Shown here in pieces: positions 1 through 11,344 of a stretch of DNA of 64,000 nt (positions within the stretch are counted from its first letter, which is position 1; each line of letters begins with the position of its first letter). Both the position numbers and the translations under genes were made by a program. The notes beneath the pieces are model-generated. The model had not been told where the DNA came from. It ran no database searches and saw only the letters and a program-made list of their open reading frames with translations. Location: the NCBI GenBank assembly GCA_964036195.1, contig OZ038457.1, positions 5,614,635 to 5,678,634 on the forward strand. Direction: 5' to 3'. This DNA is from Sphaerolaimus hirsutus (lineage: Eukaryota > Nematoda > Chromadorea > Monhysterida > Sphaerolaimidae).

Positions 1-1
1 T

Positions 2-2150
2 CTCCTTCTGAGTTGATTTCTTGATAGTATATCTGACGGCTCTGAAGCATAGCCATATGCATTTGAACGGACACACTATGCATTTCCATATGCATGTGTA
101 TACACATGGTGGAATCACTGGCTTCCCTGTGGCAATTCTCCAATTGTACCACAGGTATCCTGCAGCTACAATCCCAGCTATCAGGATTGTGATTCCCAGC
201 AGCATTGCGATTGTGTTGATGATTACTTGAAAGGGTCCTTTCAGCATTCCTCCCATAAAGTTGGTGTACCCTTTTGACACTCCGGATATGTAGTGACCAT
301 ATGCTTTGCCGATTCCTGCTGCTGTCTGTCCAATTCCAGCTCCAATGCCTTCTATTGAATTTCTGATCACTCTGGGATCCAATGACATATCTGCTGTGTA
401 ATCGATCAACTGGTTCTGCACATGCTCTAAATTCTGTAGTCTCTGAATCTGGCCTCTGACATCCATGAAATTGGTCGCTCTGTTGACAATGTTGGTGAAC
501 AGGTGAGGCGCGTCAAACGTGAAGGCCTGCCACTGTCCTTTCCATGTCATTTCAATTGGCGTCTCTGTGACGTGCACCATTCCATGTGCGGACTTCCATT
601 GTCCATGTTCATTTCTGTACAGGTGCGGTGTGGTGTGACTGCAGTCCTCTTCTGGTGATTTCTCTACCAAGTCTCTGCTACCTGGGCTCTTGAACCACAA
701 GGGCCCGTCTTTGTCCAATCTCATTGGTGTGTACTTGTAACATGTCTCTCCCACTTTTCCTGTCTGATAAATTATGTATGGCTGCACTTCTTTGCATTCC
801 CAAAACATAATTGCTTCTCCAGCCCATTCTGCATGAACATCCTGTCTTCCCAGCATGGCTCGAATCCCCAATGTTGGATCGATACGGAAAAGCTGAGTCA
901 ACATGTCCAGCTGGTTCTTGCGAAGTTGACATAGCTGATGCCATACAATCACAAATTGTGCCTGAGTCATCTCTCTGACCACATGTTGCAGGAACTGAAA
1001 CTTGGAGTTTCTGTCGTCCAATCTGGCATACAATGTTCCACAGATTGTCGACTCTCTTGCCTCCACTATCCTTCCTGGCATTGCCCATTCCACAGGCACA
1101 TCTTCTCTTCTGTCAAACTGGATGAATACACCTCCTTGATCGGTGTAGTATGTGTCTCCCGGAACACATTCTGAACCAATTGGCCTCTTTGTCTTGTTGC
1201 TGTGGGAGTATGCTGCTTGCAACTTTGACACAATAATTGTCTGGCCAGATATTTCTGATTTGAATCTGCCAATTCTCTCATATGCACATTGATGCTTGAA
1301 GTTCTCCGTATCCCACACTGTGATTCCATAATTGTGGTCTCTGCAATGTCCCATCATGGCTCTGCACTGGCTGAAATCTTGCAAGTCGTTGATTACAGTC
1401 TTTCCATCGAGTGAAGCCACGGTTCCTTCTTCCATGTAGAAGTTACTGATGACATTTTCTTTGTCCTGACAACACCATGTATATTCCACCTTCAAAGTTT
1501 GATTAGTTGTCCACACTCTGGGCTCCATTTCTACCAAAGGTGTTCCTCTGAACATCTTGTGAATTCTTGCATAGTTACAGGCTACCACGCCAACTTGCTG
1601 GTATTTCTCAAAATTGCCTGTAATGCCTTTCGCTCCCCAGAAACTGGTGTGTGTGATGATTTCTTTGATTCTGATGTAGCATCTGTATGCTTTCTCTTTC
1701 TGTGGAATCTGTCTCTGTGCATAAAGTGTAACTTTCATTGCCTTGACAAAATTCCTTGGTGGGATATGGCACTGCACTTCTTCAGGAACTGTAAGCGCAT
1801 GTCCATGTCTCCCACTGGTGCAAATCTGATACTTCTGGCTTTGTGAGTTAATCACTTGTTCCACAGGATGATCTTTGATTGCATCCTTGAATCTCTCATA
1901 AGTCTGCATTTCTCTGACAGATTTTGGTGGCCATTCTGAAGGCAAAGGCGGCAATCCATGACGCACTGCCAATGATGGTGGCCTTACTGTCGAGGTTTCT
2001 AGAACGTATGTTCTGGAAAATACTTCGCTGTAAGCCTTGCCGGCTTCTCTCAGCGTTGCTGACTCTGACATGCCTGTCAGCATCAACACCATACACAGCA
2101 TTCCAATCACCAGACTGCTGGTGGTTGCTGTGGTTTTCCCTGTTGCACTT
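2..2150 (-). other. env: Envelope glycoprotein region of the BEL element, gB-like
   Basis: This is the 3' part of the open frame above. A hydrophobic signal-like segment (LVIGMLCMVLMLTG) lies at about 2110-2050. A cysteine-containing ectodomain of roughly 600 residues follows. Near 230-150 a glycine-rich stretch leads into a long hydrophobic helix (VIINTIAMLLGITILIAGI), then a cysteine-rich tail with a C-x3-C-x3-C-x2-C-x3-C-x4-C run near 110-45. Around 1000-690 the order of a helix with W-H-x-L-C, then RAMLGRQDVHAEWAGEA, then a later cysteine resembles the central region of herpesvirus gB. The Tas BEL element of Ascaris is reported to carry a gB-related envelope. The homology here is by eye only. 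The C-terminus is cut by the window. Confidence 0.65.
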
Positions 2151-5100
2151 CTCAGGACTCTGTCTGATGCTGAGTTCCTTTGAGCAGGGTTTGGTAATGG
2201 ATTTTTGTCTGAATTCTGATTTCTGACATGTTTCTGGACAATTGCTGGGTCCAGTAAATCCACTTTGACTGTCACTGCTGTCTCTGGGATATCCATTGTC
2301 TTTGAATTGATTTCCAGTGAATACAATTGATTGAGTGGTCTGCTGACCACATTTCTGTTGGCAGTTCTAACTTTTGCTGAGCGAATCTGTCCATCTTTGC
2401 TGGGCTCTAACTGCTCGATGCGACCCATCTTCCATGCACCTCTGGGCATGTTCTCTTCGTAAATCAGCACAACTTCATTTTCTTTGGGTTCTTGAGTCGC
2501 TGTCAATCTGCCATGTTTGTGTGTCACCTGAGTCCTCTCCCTCAAGCTCGGGATGTATTCTTGCCACAAGTCCCAGAACTTATCCAAAGTTTGCTGGGTT
2601 GTCTCCCAATATTTCTGCAGTTTCGCTGCGTTATCCATTTTGGGCACAAATTCTCCATCTTTGTCTGCATCAAACTGTGGTGCTCCAATCTGACCTTCCC
2701 CTGTCAGGAAGTCTTTCGGTGTCAGCACTCTGAGACTCTTTACATCACCATAGATGTAAGAAATCAGTCTGCTGTTGATCACTGCTTCAACTTCTGGCAG
2801 AAGTGTCAACAATTCTTGCAGGGTTAACATTCTGTGCCCCACAGCTGCCTTGAAATGTTTCTTGGTGATGCCCACCATTCTCTCGTAGACTCCTCCTTGC
2901 CATGGTGCCATGGGAGTCGTCATATTCCACTGGATTTGTTGCTGTGAGCAGTATGTCTGTACTGCTCCACTTTTGACTATTTCTGACCATTCTTTCCCAG
3001 TATTAATGGCCTTGTCAGTGCTTGAGCTGAGCACTTTCTCTGTCAACTTAAATTGAGTTGCATTGTCTGAAATCACTGCCTCAGGCTTTCCACGCCTGGC
3101 AATGAATCTCCTGACTGCGTTCAGGAATTCTTGTGCTGTCATGTCCAGCACACTTTCCAGGTGAACCGCACGTGTCACCATGCATGTGAACAAACAGATC
3201 CACATTTTCCTGTGATCTTTGTCCACTTTGTACCAAACTGGTCCCAGATAATCCAAACCCGTGTACTGGAACGGTCTGGCTCTCTGAACTCTGGTTTCTG
3301 GCAAATCTGGCATTGGTGGAAGCTGGTATGGCTTCGCTCCCAATTTTTTACAGGTCGGGCAGGTTCTGGTCACATTGTAGATCACCCGTCTGCCCTGTGT
3401 AATCCAGTACTTTTGTCTGATCGCTGCCAATGTGTGTTGCACTCCTGCGTGCATTAATTTCTCATGCTGGTCTCTAACGATCAGCTGAGTCACTGTAGCC
3501 GTTGCTGGCAACAGTATGAGTGGCACTGTGACCTCCTGTGGGTCAGTATGCTCCATTCTGCCGTGGCATTTCAGGATTCCATCCTGATGCATTTGCACAT
3601 TGAGCCATTTGATCAACTGCTGGTCTGCAGCTGTTTTCTTGCCATTCTGGCTGCCTTTGCTGTGGCCTGTTGCCAGAATCTCTGCCACTCCTTTGTAATG
3701 ATTCTGTTGCGTCACTTTGATCCAGTATCTCAACGCAATCTCTCTCTCTTCAATGCTGATAATTCCCTGTGGTTTCATTGTACCACAGATACTTTCCATG
3801 ATTTCTGACAGTCCACTCTGACTGCCATTTCTACTGCACTTTGTGTGCATTTGTCGCACAAATCTCATCACATATACTGTTGCATCCAGTAATTTTGTCA
3901 GTAATGAGAATCTCTGAATCTCAATTCCCAATGGATTGCTTTGCTTGCTTTCATCAGCTTGCTCATTGCTGGCATCTGGGTCACTGACCACTTGCTGTGT
4001 GGTACCTAGGTAAATTGGACTGGCTTTTGGGAACTTGAGCTCTTCTTTCTTGATTTCTGCCATTACTTCTGGCGTGACTGGCTCCACTTTCGGCTCTGGC
4101 CATTCTCCAGTCATTAGCCATTCTGGTCCCTTCCACCACAGGTTACTGCCTTCCAACTCTGACATATTCATGCCTCTCGTGGCCATGTCAGCTGGGTTCT
4201 CCAGTCCTGCGATGTGTCTGATGTGCATGTTCTCTGTCTCATTCTGAATTTTCTTGATTTCATCCAATCTGTTCTTGACAAAACATGCCAGTGGCTTTGC
4301 GGTTGTCAGACACTTCAGACAACAGGTTGAATCTGACCATACAACTGTCTGACTGAATTTGACGTCCTTGAGCTCCTTGTGAATGAATTTCGACATTCTG
4401 CTGCCGATCAACATTGCTAACAATTCCAGCCGTGGAATTGTCACTTCCGGTTTCTTTGGAGCTAGTCTCAATCTGGAGTACAGCAGGCTTGACGTGCCGC
4501 TGTCATTTTCTGTTTTCTGGCATATGTATGCCGCTGCGCTGTATGCCATTGCTGAGGCATCAACGAAAATGTGCAATTGTGCGTCTGCACCACTCTGATA
4601 ATTCAAATTTCTGTTGAACTTGATCTGTCCAACTTTGAGCAACTCTGTCTCCAATTGCTGCCAAATTGCTGTCTGTTCCTCAGACAGGGGTGTGTCCCAT
4701 TCTTTGGCACTTGGTCCTGAATGCCATAACGTTTGCAAAAATCTCTTTGCTGGCAGTAGGACGGGACTGACGAGTCCCATTGGATCAAAACATCCCGCAG
4801 TCACCTTTGCAACTGTCCTTTTCGTGGGAAGTTTGATTTTCTGGTCAGTTTCTGATAATTGTGATTGCTGAACTGTCTTTGGCGTTTTCAGCCACATCTG
4901 GTCGCTCTCTGTGTCCCATTTCATTCCTAGGACTGTTGTGACAATTTCCTTGGCCTCATCTGACTCTGCCAATTGCCAAGTGAAGTTCTTGTTGTTGCTG
5001 TTCCACTCTCTCAGGTTCATCTGTGCCTCTGTAAACAGCACTTTAGATTCCTGGTACAATTCGATTGCTTTCTGCTCTGTGTCCACACTGAGGATCAAAT

Positions 5101-5475
5101 TATCCACATACAGATTTTCATCGATCAACTTTGCATTCTCTGTGCCAACTTGATTCAGATGGTATCTGACTGTCAGCGCCAGCAGCGCTGGACTGCAGAT
5201 TATACCAAATGGTACTCTGGCAAATCTGTAAATCTGAATGTTGTCCTCCATGGATGGTTTTGTGGGATCCTTGTACCACAGAAATGGACCGCGGTACATG
5301 CATTCATTCAAGCTTGGCATGCCTGGCGGTTTTGCTGAAGCATCATATACCTCTCTGACCTTTGTGGTAGTTTTCTCTGGCGTTATCACTGGTTGATGAG
5401 GTAAAATATGGAACTTTCTGCCATCCATAATATCCTCTTGCACTTTCTCAATCACTCCATGCTCCTCTTGTGCTT
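2..5475 (-). CDS. pol-env: BEL polymerase (RT, RNase H, integrase) plus envelope, one open frame
   Basis: One minus-strand frame stays open from about 5475 to the window edge, over 1,800 codons. RT shows TTKVREVYDASAK near 5370, RVPFGIICSPALL near 5190 and LYVDNLIL near 5100. RNase H follows with LHIFVDASAMAYSAA near 4560. Integrase has the H-x-H-C-C zinc region around 3480-3330, then GLDYLGPVW (first D, about 3230), VISDNATQF (second D, 3067) and PWQGGVYERMVG (E, about 2890). The envelope begins near 2150. Two defects are seen: the RT block holding motif A is absent between the YRGP and FLWYKDP segments, and motif C reads YVDN rather than YVDD. Reverse transcription by this copy is unlikely. 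Confidence 0.9.
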
Positions 5476-7113
5476 GATTGCCTGAATTTTTTCCAGTAAT
5501 TCTGGGTCTCTCTTGAGTCTGTTGGTGAGGTACCTGAACCTCTTGAACGCCATTGCTTTGTTGTCTGGGAGTTCATGCAAATTTGGCTTGTACATGAACT
5601 TGACAGAGTACCGTCCATCTGGGTTTCTCTGTACACTCTCATTGAATTGCTTGATGGCCTCATCGTCCTCGACGAGGTCTGGCTGGTCCATTATGCCAAT
5701 GGTATCCAGTCTGTCCATGTCTTTGACATTTGGTACAGGAGCAATTGACAACGGTGCTTCCTCGTACCACTTTTCTCTCTGAATTTGATGCACAATTGTG
5801 TTAACCACCACCGGATATGCGCCATCCGTGGTCCATTGATTTCTGTTGTTTGTCAGCTGCCCACCTCCCATCAGTAATCCCAATTCTGATGGAATTACAT
5901 ACAATCCTGACGGAAGTCTGGTGGTGCTGGTGTTTCTGGACATCAAGTCCCAGAAATAATTCAAGCCCACTATAATATCTGGCTTGAACTTGCACTCTGT
6001 CCCTTTTTCCTTGGGAATTCTGTCTGCAAAGTAACTCTCATCTGGAAAGTACTTCTGCAGGTACTTTTCGTCCTGTTCTGACACAGGCACTTTGACTTGT
6101 TCTGTGGTCAACGTCGGGACCACATCTGCCACCATATTAACTTTCTGGCCATTTCTGAGCCGCATTCTGAATTCCACTTGCTGTACTACTTTATAGTGCG
6201 GCTTTTCATTTCCGAATGTGTACACCTGGATGTGGTGTTCACCTGTACTCTTCAAATTGAGTTTCTTGGCCACTTTCTCTGACATGTACGTTCCCTGGGA
6301 CCCTGTGTCCAGGAACGCTTGAATCTGTAGTGGTGGCTGTTCAGGCTCCATCTCTGTATCCATTTCTGAAGCCTCAATCACGGTTCTGGCTGTCATCAAC
6401 ATTGACATATTCCTGTTTACTGACAGGTTCACTGACGTATTCTGTTGCTTTGTATTTGGTTCTGTAACCACTGTGCTGGATATGGTCTCTGTCTCTACCA
6501 TTTCTGGTCCAGCCTCTTCCACAGTGACACAATTCACTGTGGCCTTTCTCTGTTGGCTCTGTGCTGGTCGACCGGCCATCGGCACGGACTTTCTGCCATT
6601 GTTTGCTGATTGCTGGCCATTCTGTTGACCATTTGCTCTGAATGCTGGAATTTGCCGTCCAGCGTTTCCATTGCCATTGTCACCAAATTTCTCTGGGCAC
6701 ACTGCGCTGTGGTGCCTATTGGACTTGCAATAGAAACAATTTCTCGTAAATTGACACTGAGCCATATAATGCCCTTTCTGCAGGCATCTCAGGCATCGTT
6801 CTGCCTTTGACAAAATCATTCTCCTTTCTCTGGCAGTTTTGAACTTTGGACACTTATCATTGAAGTGTGATTGCTGTGTGTCATTGCAGAACACACACGG
6901 CCTTCCAGGATTCATGAATCCAGCCTGTGGTGCACTCTGACCATTCTGGATCACAGACATGCTCCCTGTGCTGGTCCTAGGATTCTCTGGCCCTCTGAAT
7001 CGATTCCCATTGCCCTGGAATCGATTACTGAATTGCTGTGCGCGTGGATTATTCCCGAATCCCTGGCGCGATTGCTGAACTGGTGCTTCAGTTTGTTGTG
7101 CGTGCTGTACAGC
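5452..7113 (-). CDS. BEL nucleocapsid knuckles, aspartic protease and start of RT
   Basis: This frame is continuous with gag except for the TAG codon; its first internal ATG is at 6960. Three zinc knuckles are visible: CX2CX6HX4C, then CX2CX4HX4C twice (CLRCLQKGHYMAQC and CFYCKSNRHHSAVC), binding the RNA genome. About 216 residues after that ATG, AFLDTGSQGTYMS carries the D-T-G catalytic triplet of the retropepsin-like DUF1758 protease. The last stretch (LKRDPELLEKIQ) is the beginning of a BEL reverse transcriptase. The frame stops at 5452 while the homologous reading continues in a different frame from about 5470, so a frameshift separates it from the polymerase. Confidence 0.88.
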   Translation of the reverse strand, partial: AVQHAQQTEAPVQQSRQGFGNNPRAQQFSNRFQGNGNRFRGPENPRTSTGSMSVIQNGQSAPQAGFMNPGRPCVFCNDTQQSHFNDKCPKFKTARERRMILSKAERCLRCLQKGHYMAQCQFTRNCFYCKSNRHHSAVCPEKFGDNGNGNAGRQIPAFRANGQQNGQQSANNGRKSVPMAGRPAQSQQRKATVNCVTVEEAGPEMVETETISSTVVTEPNTKQQNTSVNLSVNRNMSMLMTARTVIEASEMDTEMEPEQPPLQIQAFLDTGSQGTYMSEKVAKKLNLKSTGEHHIQVYTFGNEKPHYKVVQQVEFRMRLRNGQKVNMVADVVPTLTTEQVKVPVSEQDEKYLQKYFPDESYFADRIPKEKGTECKFKPDIIVGLNYFWDLMSRNTSTTRLPSGLYVIPSELGLLMGGGQLTNNRNQWTTDGAYPVVVNTIVHQIQREKWYEEAPLSIAPVPNVKDMDRLDTIGIMDQPDLVEDDEAIKQFNESVQRNPDGRYSVKFMYKPNLHELPDNKAMAFKRFRYLTNRLKRDPELLEKIQAIKHKRSME

Positions 7114-8169
7114 CTAACTGAGCCCTAGCTGCTTGCCAAACAGCTTTCTGAATTTCTCCACCGTCAAGGCTTCCTCAGTTCCCTGTTCCTTCTGGATTTC
7201 TCTGAGAACCTCAGGTGGCACTTTCTGTTGCAACTGGCTCAACAACATTGGATGCTCCACTGATTCACCCAGTGACTCCAACTGCTGGAGCAGCCTTTCA
7301 ATTGCATCAAACAAAATTCTCATATCCTGACAGGTATTCCTGGCCTGTCGTAGCTTCATGATATTACTCATCAGCGTGTTTCTGACCACAACTGGCTGGT
7401 CATATCTCTTCTTGAGCATTGCAATTGCGGGTGCATAATTTTCTGCCGTCACACTCAATCCACTGATCATGCCAAATGCTGAACCTTTCAGCAAGCTCCT
7501 CAAGTATGAGAACTTGGAAATGTCCTCCAAATCTGTCCGATTATGAATGTGGGATTCGAACATTTGCCACCATGATCGAAATTTGACAATTTCCCCAGTA
7601 AACTGTTCAACCTCCAGTTTCTGTAATTTGACGCTCTTTGCTGTGGTTGCATTGGTTGAACTGGCCCCCGGAGCAGCTCCCTGAGCTGTCAGAGCCATCT
7701 GTGCAGCCATCTGCTGTATGAATGCTGTGTTGACTTCATACATGGTACTTCCGCTCAGTTGCTGGATCATATCTTGCAACTCTTCGATGTACACATTCAT
7801 GGCTGCAACTTTCTGTGTAACCAAATCTGACATGTTTGCATACTCATCAAATGCATCTTGGTACATCTTCTGTTCTTGCTCCATCTGATCGGGCTCGTCA
7901 ATGTCCTTGACGACATCCCTCCATGCGTCAAATTGAGTTTTCACAGCAGTCATTGCACTCTCCAATTTTGCACCCTCCTGTTTGATAGATGCAATCACTC
8001 TTCTCATTTCTGTTCTCTTCTCCTCCTTTGATGCTCCCGCAAATATTTCTGGGTCATACTTGACAAAGTCTCTCGCCAATCCGCTGTCTACCCTGTGCTT
8101 TGCTGGCCCCAGGGTCTTTCTGATGTGACCCGTTGGTGAAACCATTTTTGCTGATGAATTTTCCTTCAC
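7114..8169 (-). CDS. gag: BEL gag polyprotein N-terminal part (DUF1759-like)
   Basis: This 351-residue frame begins at the first ATG after the leader. Residues 1-150 are highly charged and predicted helical. From about residue 185 the pattern KLQKLEVEQFTGE, then F-x-S-W-W-x-x-F-E-x-x-I-H, then K-F-S-Y-L-R-S-L-L-K-G-x-A, matches the DUF1759 capsid region of BEL/Pao elements. The frame ends in TAG at 7116-7114, but the same frame continues open for another 51 codons and then into the zinc-knuckle frame. The stop is therefore either a nonsense mutation or a readthrough site. It assembles the virus-like particle in the cytoplasm. Confidence 0.9.
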   Translation of the reverse strand: MKENSSAKMVSPTGHIRKTLGPAKHRVDSGLARDFVKYDPEIFAGASKEEKRTEMRRVIASIKQEGAKLESAMTAVKTQFDAWRDVVKDIDEPDQMEQEQKMYQDAFDEYANMSDLVTQKVAAMNVYIEELQDMIQQLSGSTMYEVNTAFIQQMAAQMALTAQGAAPGASSTNATTAKSVKLQKLEVEQFTGEIVKFRSWWQMFESHIHNRTDLEDISKFSYLRSLLKGSAFGMISGLSVTAENYAPAIAMLKKRYDQPVVVRNTLMSNIMKLRQARNTCQDMRILFDAIERLLQQLESLGESVEHPMLLSQLQQKVPPEVLREIQKEQGTEEALTVEKFRKLFGKQLGLS

Positions 8170-9385
8170 TGTTTCTCTTTATAGTGCGTCGCCTGTGACG
8201 CTCGTGACGCTTCTCTGTGTCTTTCTGTGTAGTGCTCTGTGCACCACGGATTTGTTGTGCCACACACAATACCAATGCAGTCCTACAGGCTCCTGACGTG
8301 TTTTATCACGCGTTGACCTCTACTGCACTGGCACCAGATGTGTCCCTAAAGCCCCTGACGTGATTGTTTACACGCGTTGACTTCAACACACCGGTCAAAT
8401 CCACCTGGACAATAAATAAGTTATTTGCCCTGCAGTGTGCGCCCAAAGAGGGTCCAACACACCAGTGTGCGCCCGAAGGATCCGTACACACTTTTCTGAG
8501 CGCTCTGGCGCTCTTTCTGGCACGCCTGTGTGCCCAGTGACCACGCCGGCCACTTGCTTCCTAAGCAGCTCCTGTGCCGCTGTGCGCAGTGCTGCGCTTG
8601 CCGTGTCGCCTGTAACACGTCTCTGTGCACTCTGGTGCACCTTCTGATTCTGGGCAGTGTTTCTGTACACTGCTCTGCAATTGCGCCTGTGCAATGCAGA
8701 ATTCTGGCACTTTTGTGCTGTCTGATCTGATGGTACCGAGCAGGCACAGCGTGTATATTTGATGGGAGCTCCGCAAAGCCCCTACACGCTACCAAGTATC
8801 CTAATACTTGGTTTTCAAATCCACTCTCTGTCAGCTACAGCCCTCTGTCAGCTACAGCCCTTTGTACACTGATACCCCTACTTTTGCACTTCTGAGGTAT
8901 GAGTCCACCCTAACCCAGTGGAGCGAGGGACCTCCGCGAATGCCCAAAAAACAGCCCTTTGACTAGCGTGGCTCTGTGGCGATCCTGTCTCCGTCAGGTC
9001 ACCCTCCCTTGGCATAGGAAGGACGTGCGAGCAGTCACAGGCGTCCGGATGTCCAGGAGCGTCCAGCGAAAGGTTGCCCACCGTCCGACAATGACTCCTT
9101 GTCAAATGCCGGTGCTGCCCAGCATCTAGCACCTTGCTAGAGCACTGGTGAAAGCTGCCTGAAATCCTGACAGGCTTGTCAGAACTCCAGTGTCCTCCGC
9201 GCGTGAGCGTAGAACCGCTCCCAAGATGTAGACAGGAGTGCCGTGACTTTGGCACAATGCTGTCTGCAAATCAACAGCCAACACTCAGCCAAGGCCAAAT
9301 TGATGTTCAGCAGGACTTTTGAAGTTCTGCCAACTGCCGCACAATGTTCGTTCCGGCTTGGTGATAGCACAATGTCATGCAATCA
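8170..9385 (-). other. BEL 5' leader between primer-binding site and gag
   Basis: About 1.2 kb with no convincing coding frame; short frames on both strands here do not resemble known proteins. It contains a short tandem (TCAGCTACAGCCC twice, 8829-8856). A long untranslated leader carrying packaging signals is expected at this position. Confidence 0.7.
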
Positions 9386-9402
9386 CCCTGCTCGCTGCGC
9401 CA
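9386..9402 (-). promoter_or_regulatory. tRNA-Ser-type primer-binding site of the BEL element
   Basis: Immediately inside the LTR the minus strand begins TGGCGCAGCGAGCAGGG. Its complement has the form of a tRNA 3' end: T-stem CCTGC, acceptor TCGCTGC, discriminator G, then CCA. A G discriminator with this acceptor sequence is characteristic of serine tRNAs. It primes minus-strand DNA synthesis. Confidence 0.8.
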
Positions 9403-10711
9403 TGTGGTGAAGCCACCGAAGTCAGCGTCTTCTACCACCGAATCCGGCTGCTTCAAGACCGTAGTGAGAAACGGCCTTTAGAGTGGTTGATTTCCCGTTG
9501 TAGCCGAACGTCCACTTGCCGACAGCCAAGTCGAGTTTATTTCGTAGTTGCGTGTTGAAAAGGGGTTTCAAGATTGTTTCAGGTACTTTATTTCGATCAG
9601 ATACAGCGTGTTACAAAAGCGCAAAGCCTAGCGAGCTTCCTAGTCGAAGTTTCTATCGCTAGCTTATTTTGTTCACTTGGGGTAGGTCCGCAGACTGAAG
9701 TAAAAACTTTCAAAGTAGCTAAGACACGGAAAATGATGTATAAAACATAGCTACAATAATTTCCTAAATTCAAATGCACAAATGAAACATAAATGCAATA
9801 ATAAGACACATTTAGCTGAAACAGCTGGCTTATTCTATGCGTGCAAACATTCAAATACTTATGGTAAAGAAATACCAGGTACAACTTGGGCTAATGGAAA
9901 AACTATTAATCTTGAGAGGCGCGAAGTCGGCAAACTCGGCCAATTTACTAATTTGCTTCAATTTGTCAGGAAACATTGACACACATTGGAACTAATAAAA
10001 TAGGGTTTGGAAATTATAAGTAGCAGTGCAAATGTTCCTAATGACGTAAATAGAACAAAGTATATTCAACACAATAATAGTAATCACTTCCTGGAAACGT
10101 ATGTTGAATAAAATAGTAAACTGGAACTTATTCGAGATAAATGGGTGTGTTAATTGAGCAGGGTTTATAATATATTTAGATTGAGCAGGGTATCATTATA
10201 AATATCAAAGTAAATATAATATAAGTAGTGAGCAGAGTTATAACAAGTATGCCTACGCGAAGGGCTTCGTAAATACGTACAGTAAATGCTAGTTGCGTGC
10301 AGGGCGCTATTTCTCTTTTAGGACGCTGGCCAAAGTAAATATGTAGCATATAAATATTTACAAGATTTGAGTTTGTCAACTTGCAAGTAAACCATGTAAA
10401 TGTATATATAATAATGATCAGAAAATTACGGCAAGTTGAATGAACCTAATTTTATATTAATACACCTAATAATAACTTATTTGACCTTTTAACCTAAATA
10501 TTCCACATAAACATATCAACAACTTATAAGACACTTTCTTAATTGAATATTCTCCATGGATAAATAATATAGTGCAGGAAATATGAGTTGCGTGGTAAAT
10601 AAATATAGTGCATGAAAAGTAAAACAGTGCAAATAAGTAAATGTACGAATATGAGCCTAATTATCAATTCTCTGTATTTCTTTATCCATTCATTTTGCCA
10701 CGGTCAGCACA
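9403..10711 (-). repeat. BEL 5' LTR (1,309 bp)
   Basis: The boundaries are TG...CA: on the minus strand it begins TGTGCTGACCG at 10711 and ends CTTCACCACA at 9403, next to the primer-binding site. A near-identical solo copy at 46,574-47,851 fixes both ends independently. It is AT-rich and unusually long for an LTR. Confidence 0.92.
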
Positions 10712-11344
10712 TGCACACCGCCATTTACACAAATAATTAATCATGCCTTTTTACAAACTTTTGATGGAAAAATAATTTCTCCTCTTGAACAGCCCCTCAA
10801 TGTTGAAAGACAAACTAGTTGAAAAGGTCTGATGACAAAATAACTCCTCTAAGGACTTTTTTGAGGATAAAAATACCGCACATATGGAGCAGAGGTAGTT
10901 TTATGTTGCAGCAAGACAACATGCATTTAGGTAATGTGTCCTTGGATGTTGACTTTCAGGATGAAACAATGAAGTGGATCAAGCAGATGTTTGGTGTTAA
11001 ATGTCAAGCGGAAATTGTCAACAGATGTGCAGCACACTGTGGAGACAGCTCATGCAAGAGAAAAGTGGTATAGGTACTTATCCATTCAAACACCCATTGT
11101 TGGAACGCTAATTGTGCATTAAACGGTTTTTCTCATTGTTTATTCAAAAGTGCTATTTTCAAGATGGACATTGCGCCGAGGCCTTGACAACGCCATTGTG
11201 ATTTGGATCCAGGCGTCAGCAACATGAACAGAAGTGACGCAAAACTGAACAAAAGATAAAACGCGGAAAGAAGAGTGCACTGTGAAAACAAAAGGTCGGC
11301 TCAAGAAAGGAATGCTTGTTTATCCCGGCAGTTCAGATACCCAG
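10712..11344. other. Interval with no gene confidently recognised
   Basis: It lies between the BEL LTR and a small inverted-repeat element. The only notable content is an 84-codon plus-strand frame described separately. Confidence 0.5.
10819..11073 (+). pseudogene. Possible decayed transposase fragment
   Basis: An 84-residue frame contains SFMLQQDNMHLGNV, which recalls the Q-D-N-x-x-H box before the second catalytic residue of Tc1-like transposases, but the expected downstream P-D-L-N-P box is absent. No other domain or flanking inverted repeat could be tied to it. It could equally be a chance frame. Confidence 0.18.

Larger units (their letters stand above)
1..10711 (-). mobile_element. BEL/Pao LTR retrotransposon with envelope gene (3' end beyond window)
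   Basis: Reading down from the 5' LTR (10711-9403) the order is primer-binding site (9402-9386), a leader of about 1.2 kb, gag (8169-7114), zinc knuckles and aspartic protease (7113-5452), reverse transcriptase, RNase H and integrase, then an envelope-like region reaching the window edge. The gag domain, CCHC knuckles, retropepsin, HHCC and DDE integrase motifs in this order are typical of BEL/Pao. The copy is damaged: an in-frame TAG after gag, a frame change near 5470, a missing RT block near 5290 and an altered YVDD box near 5100. The 3' LTR is outside the window, so age cannot be judged from LTR divergence. Confidence 0.93.

Noticed and set aside
678-1088. 136-codon minus-strand frame in the BEL envelope region
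   Set aside because: It is in another frame of the continuous pol-env reading, which carries the recognisable motifs.
9386-9402. tRNA gene
   Set aside because: Only the 3' 17 nt of a serine tRNA pattern is present; it is a retroelement primer-binding site.
9782-9979. 65-codon plus-strand frame also present in the solo LTR (46,969-47,163)
   Set aside because: It is antisense inside the LTR, shows several amino-acid changes between copies and resembles no known protein.
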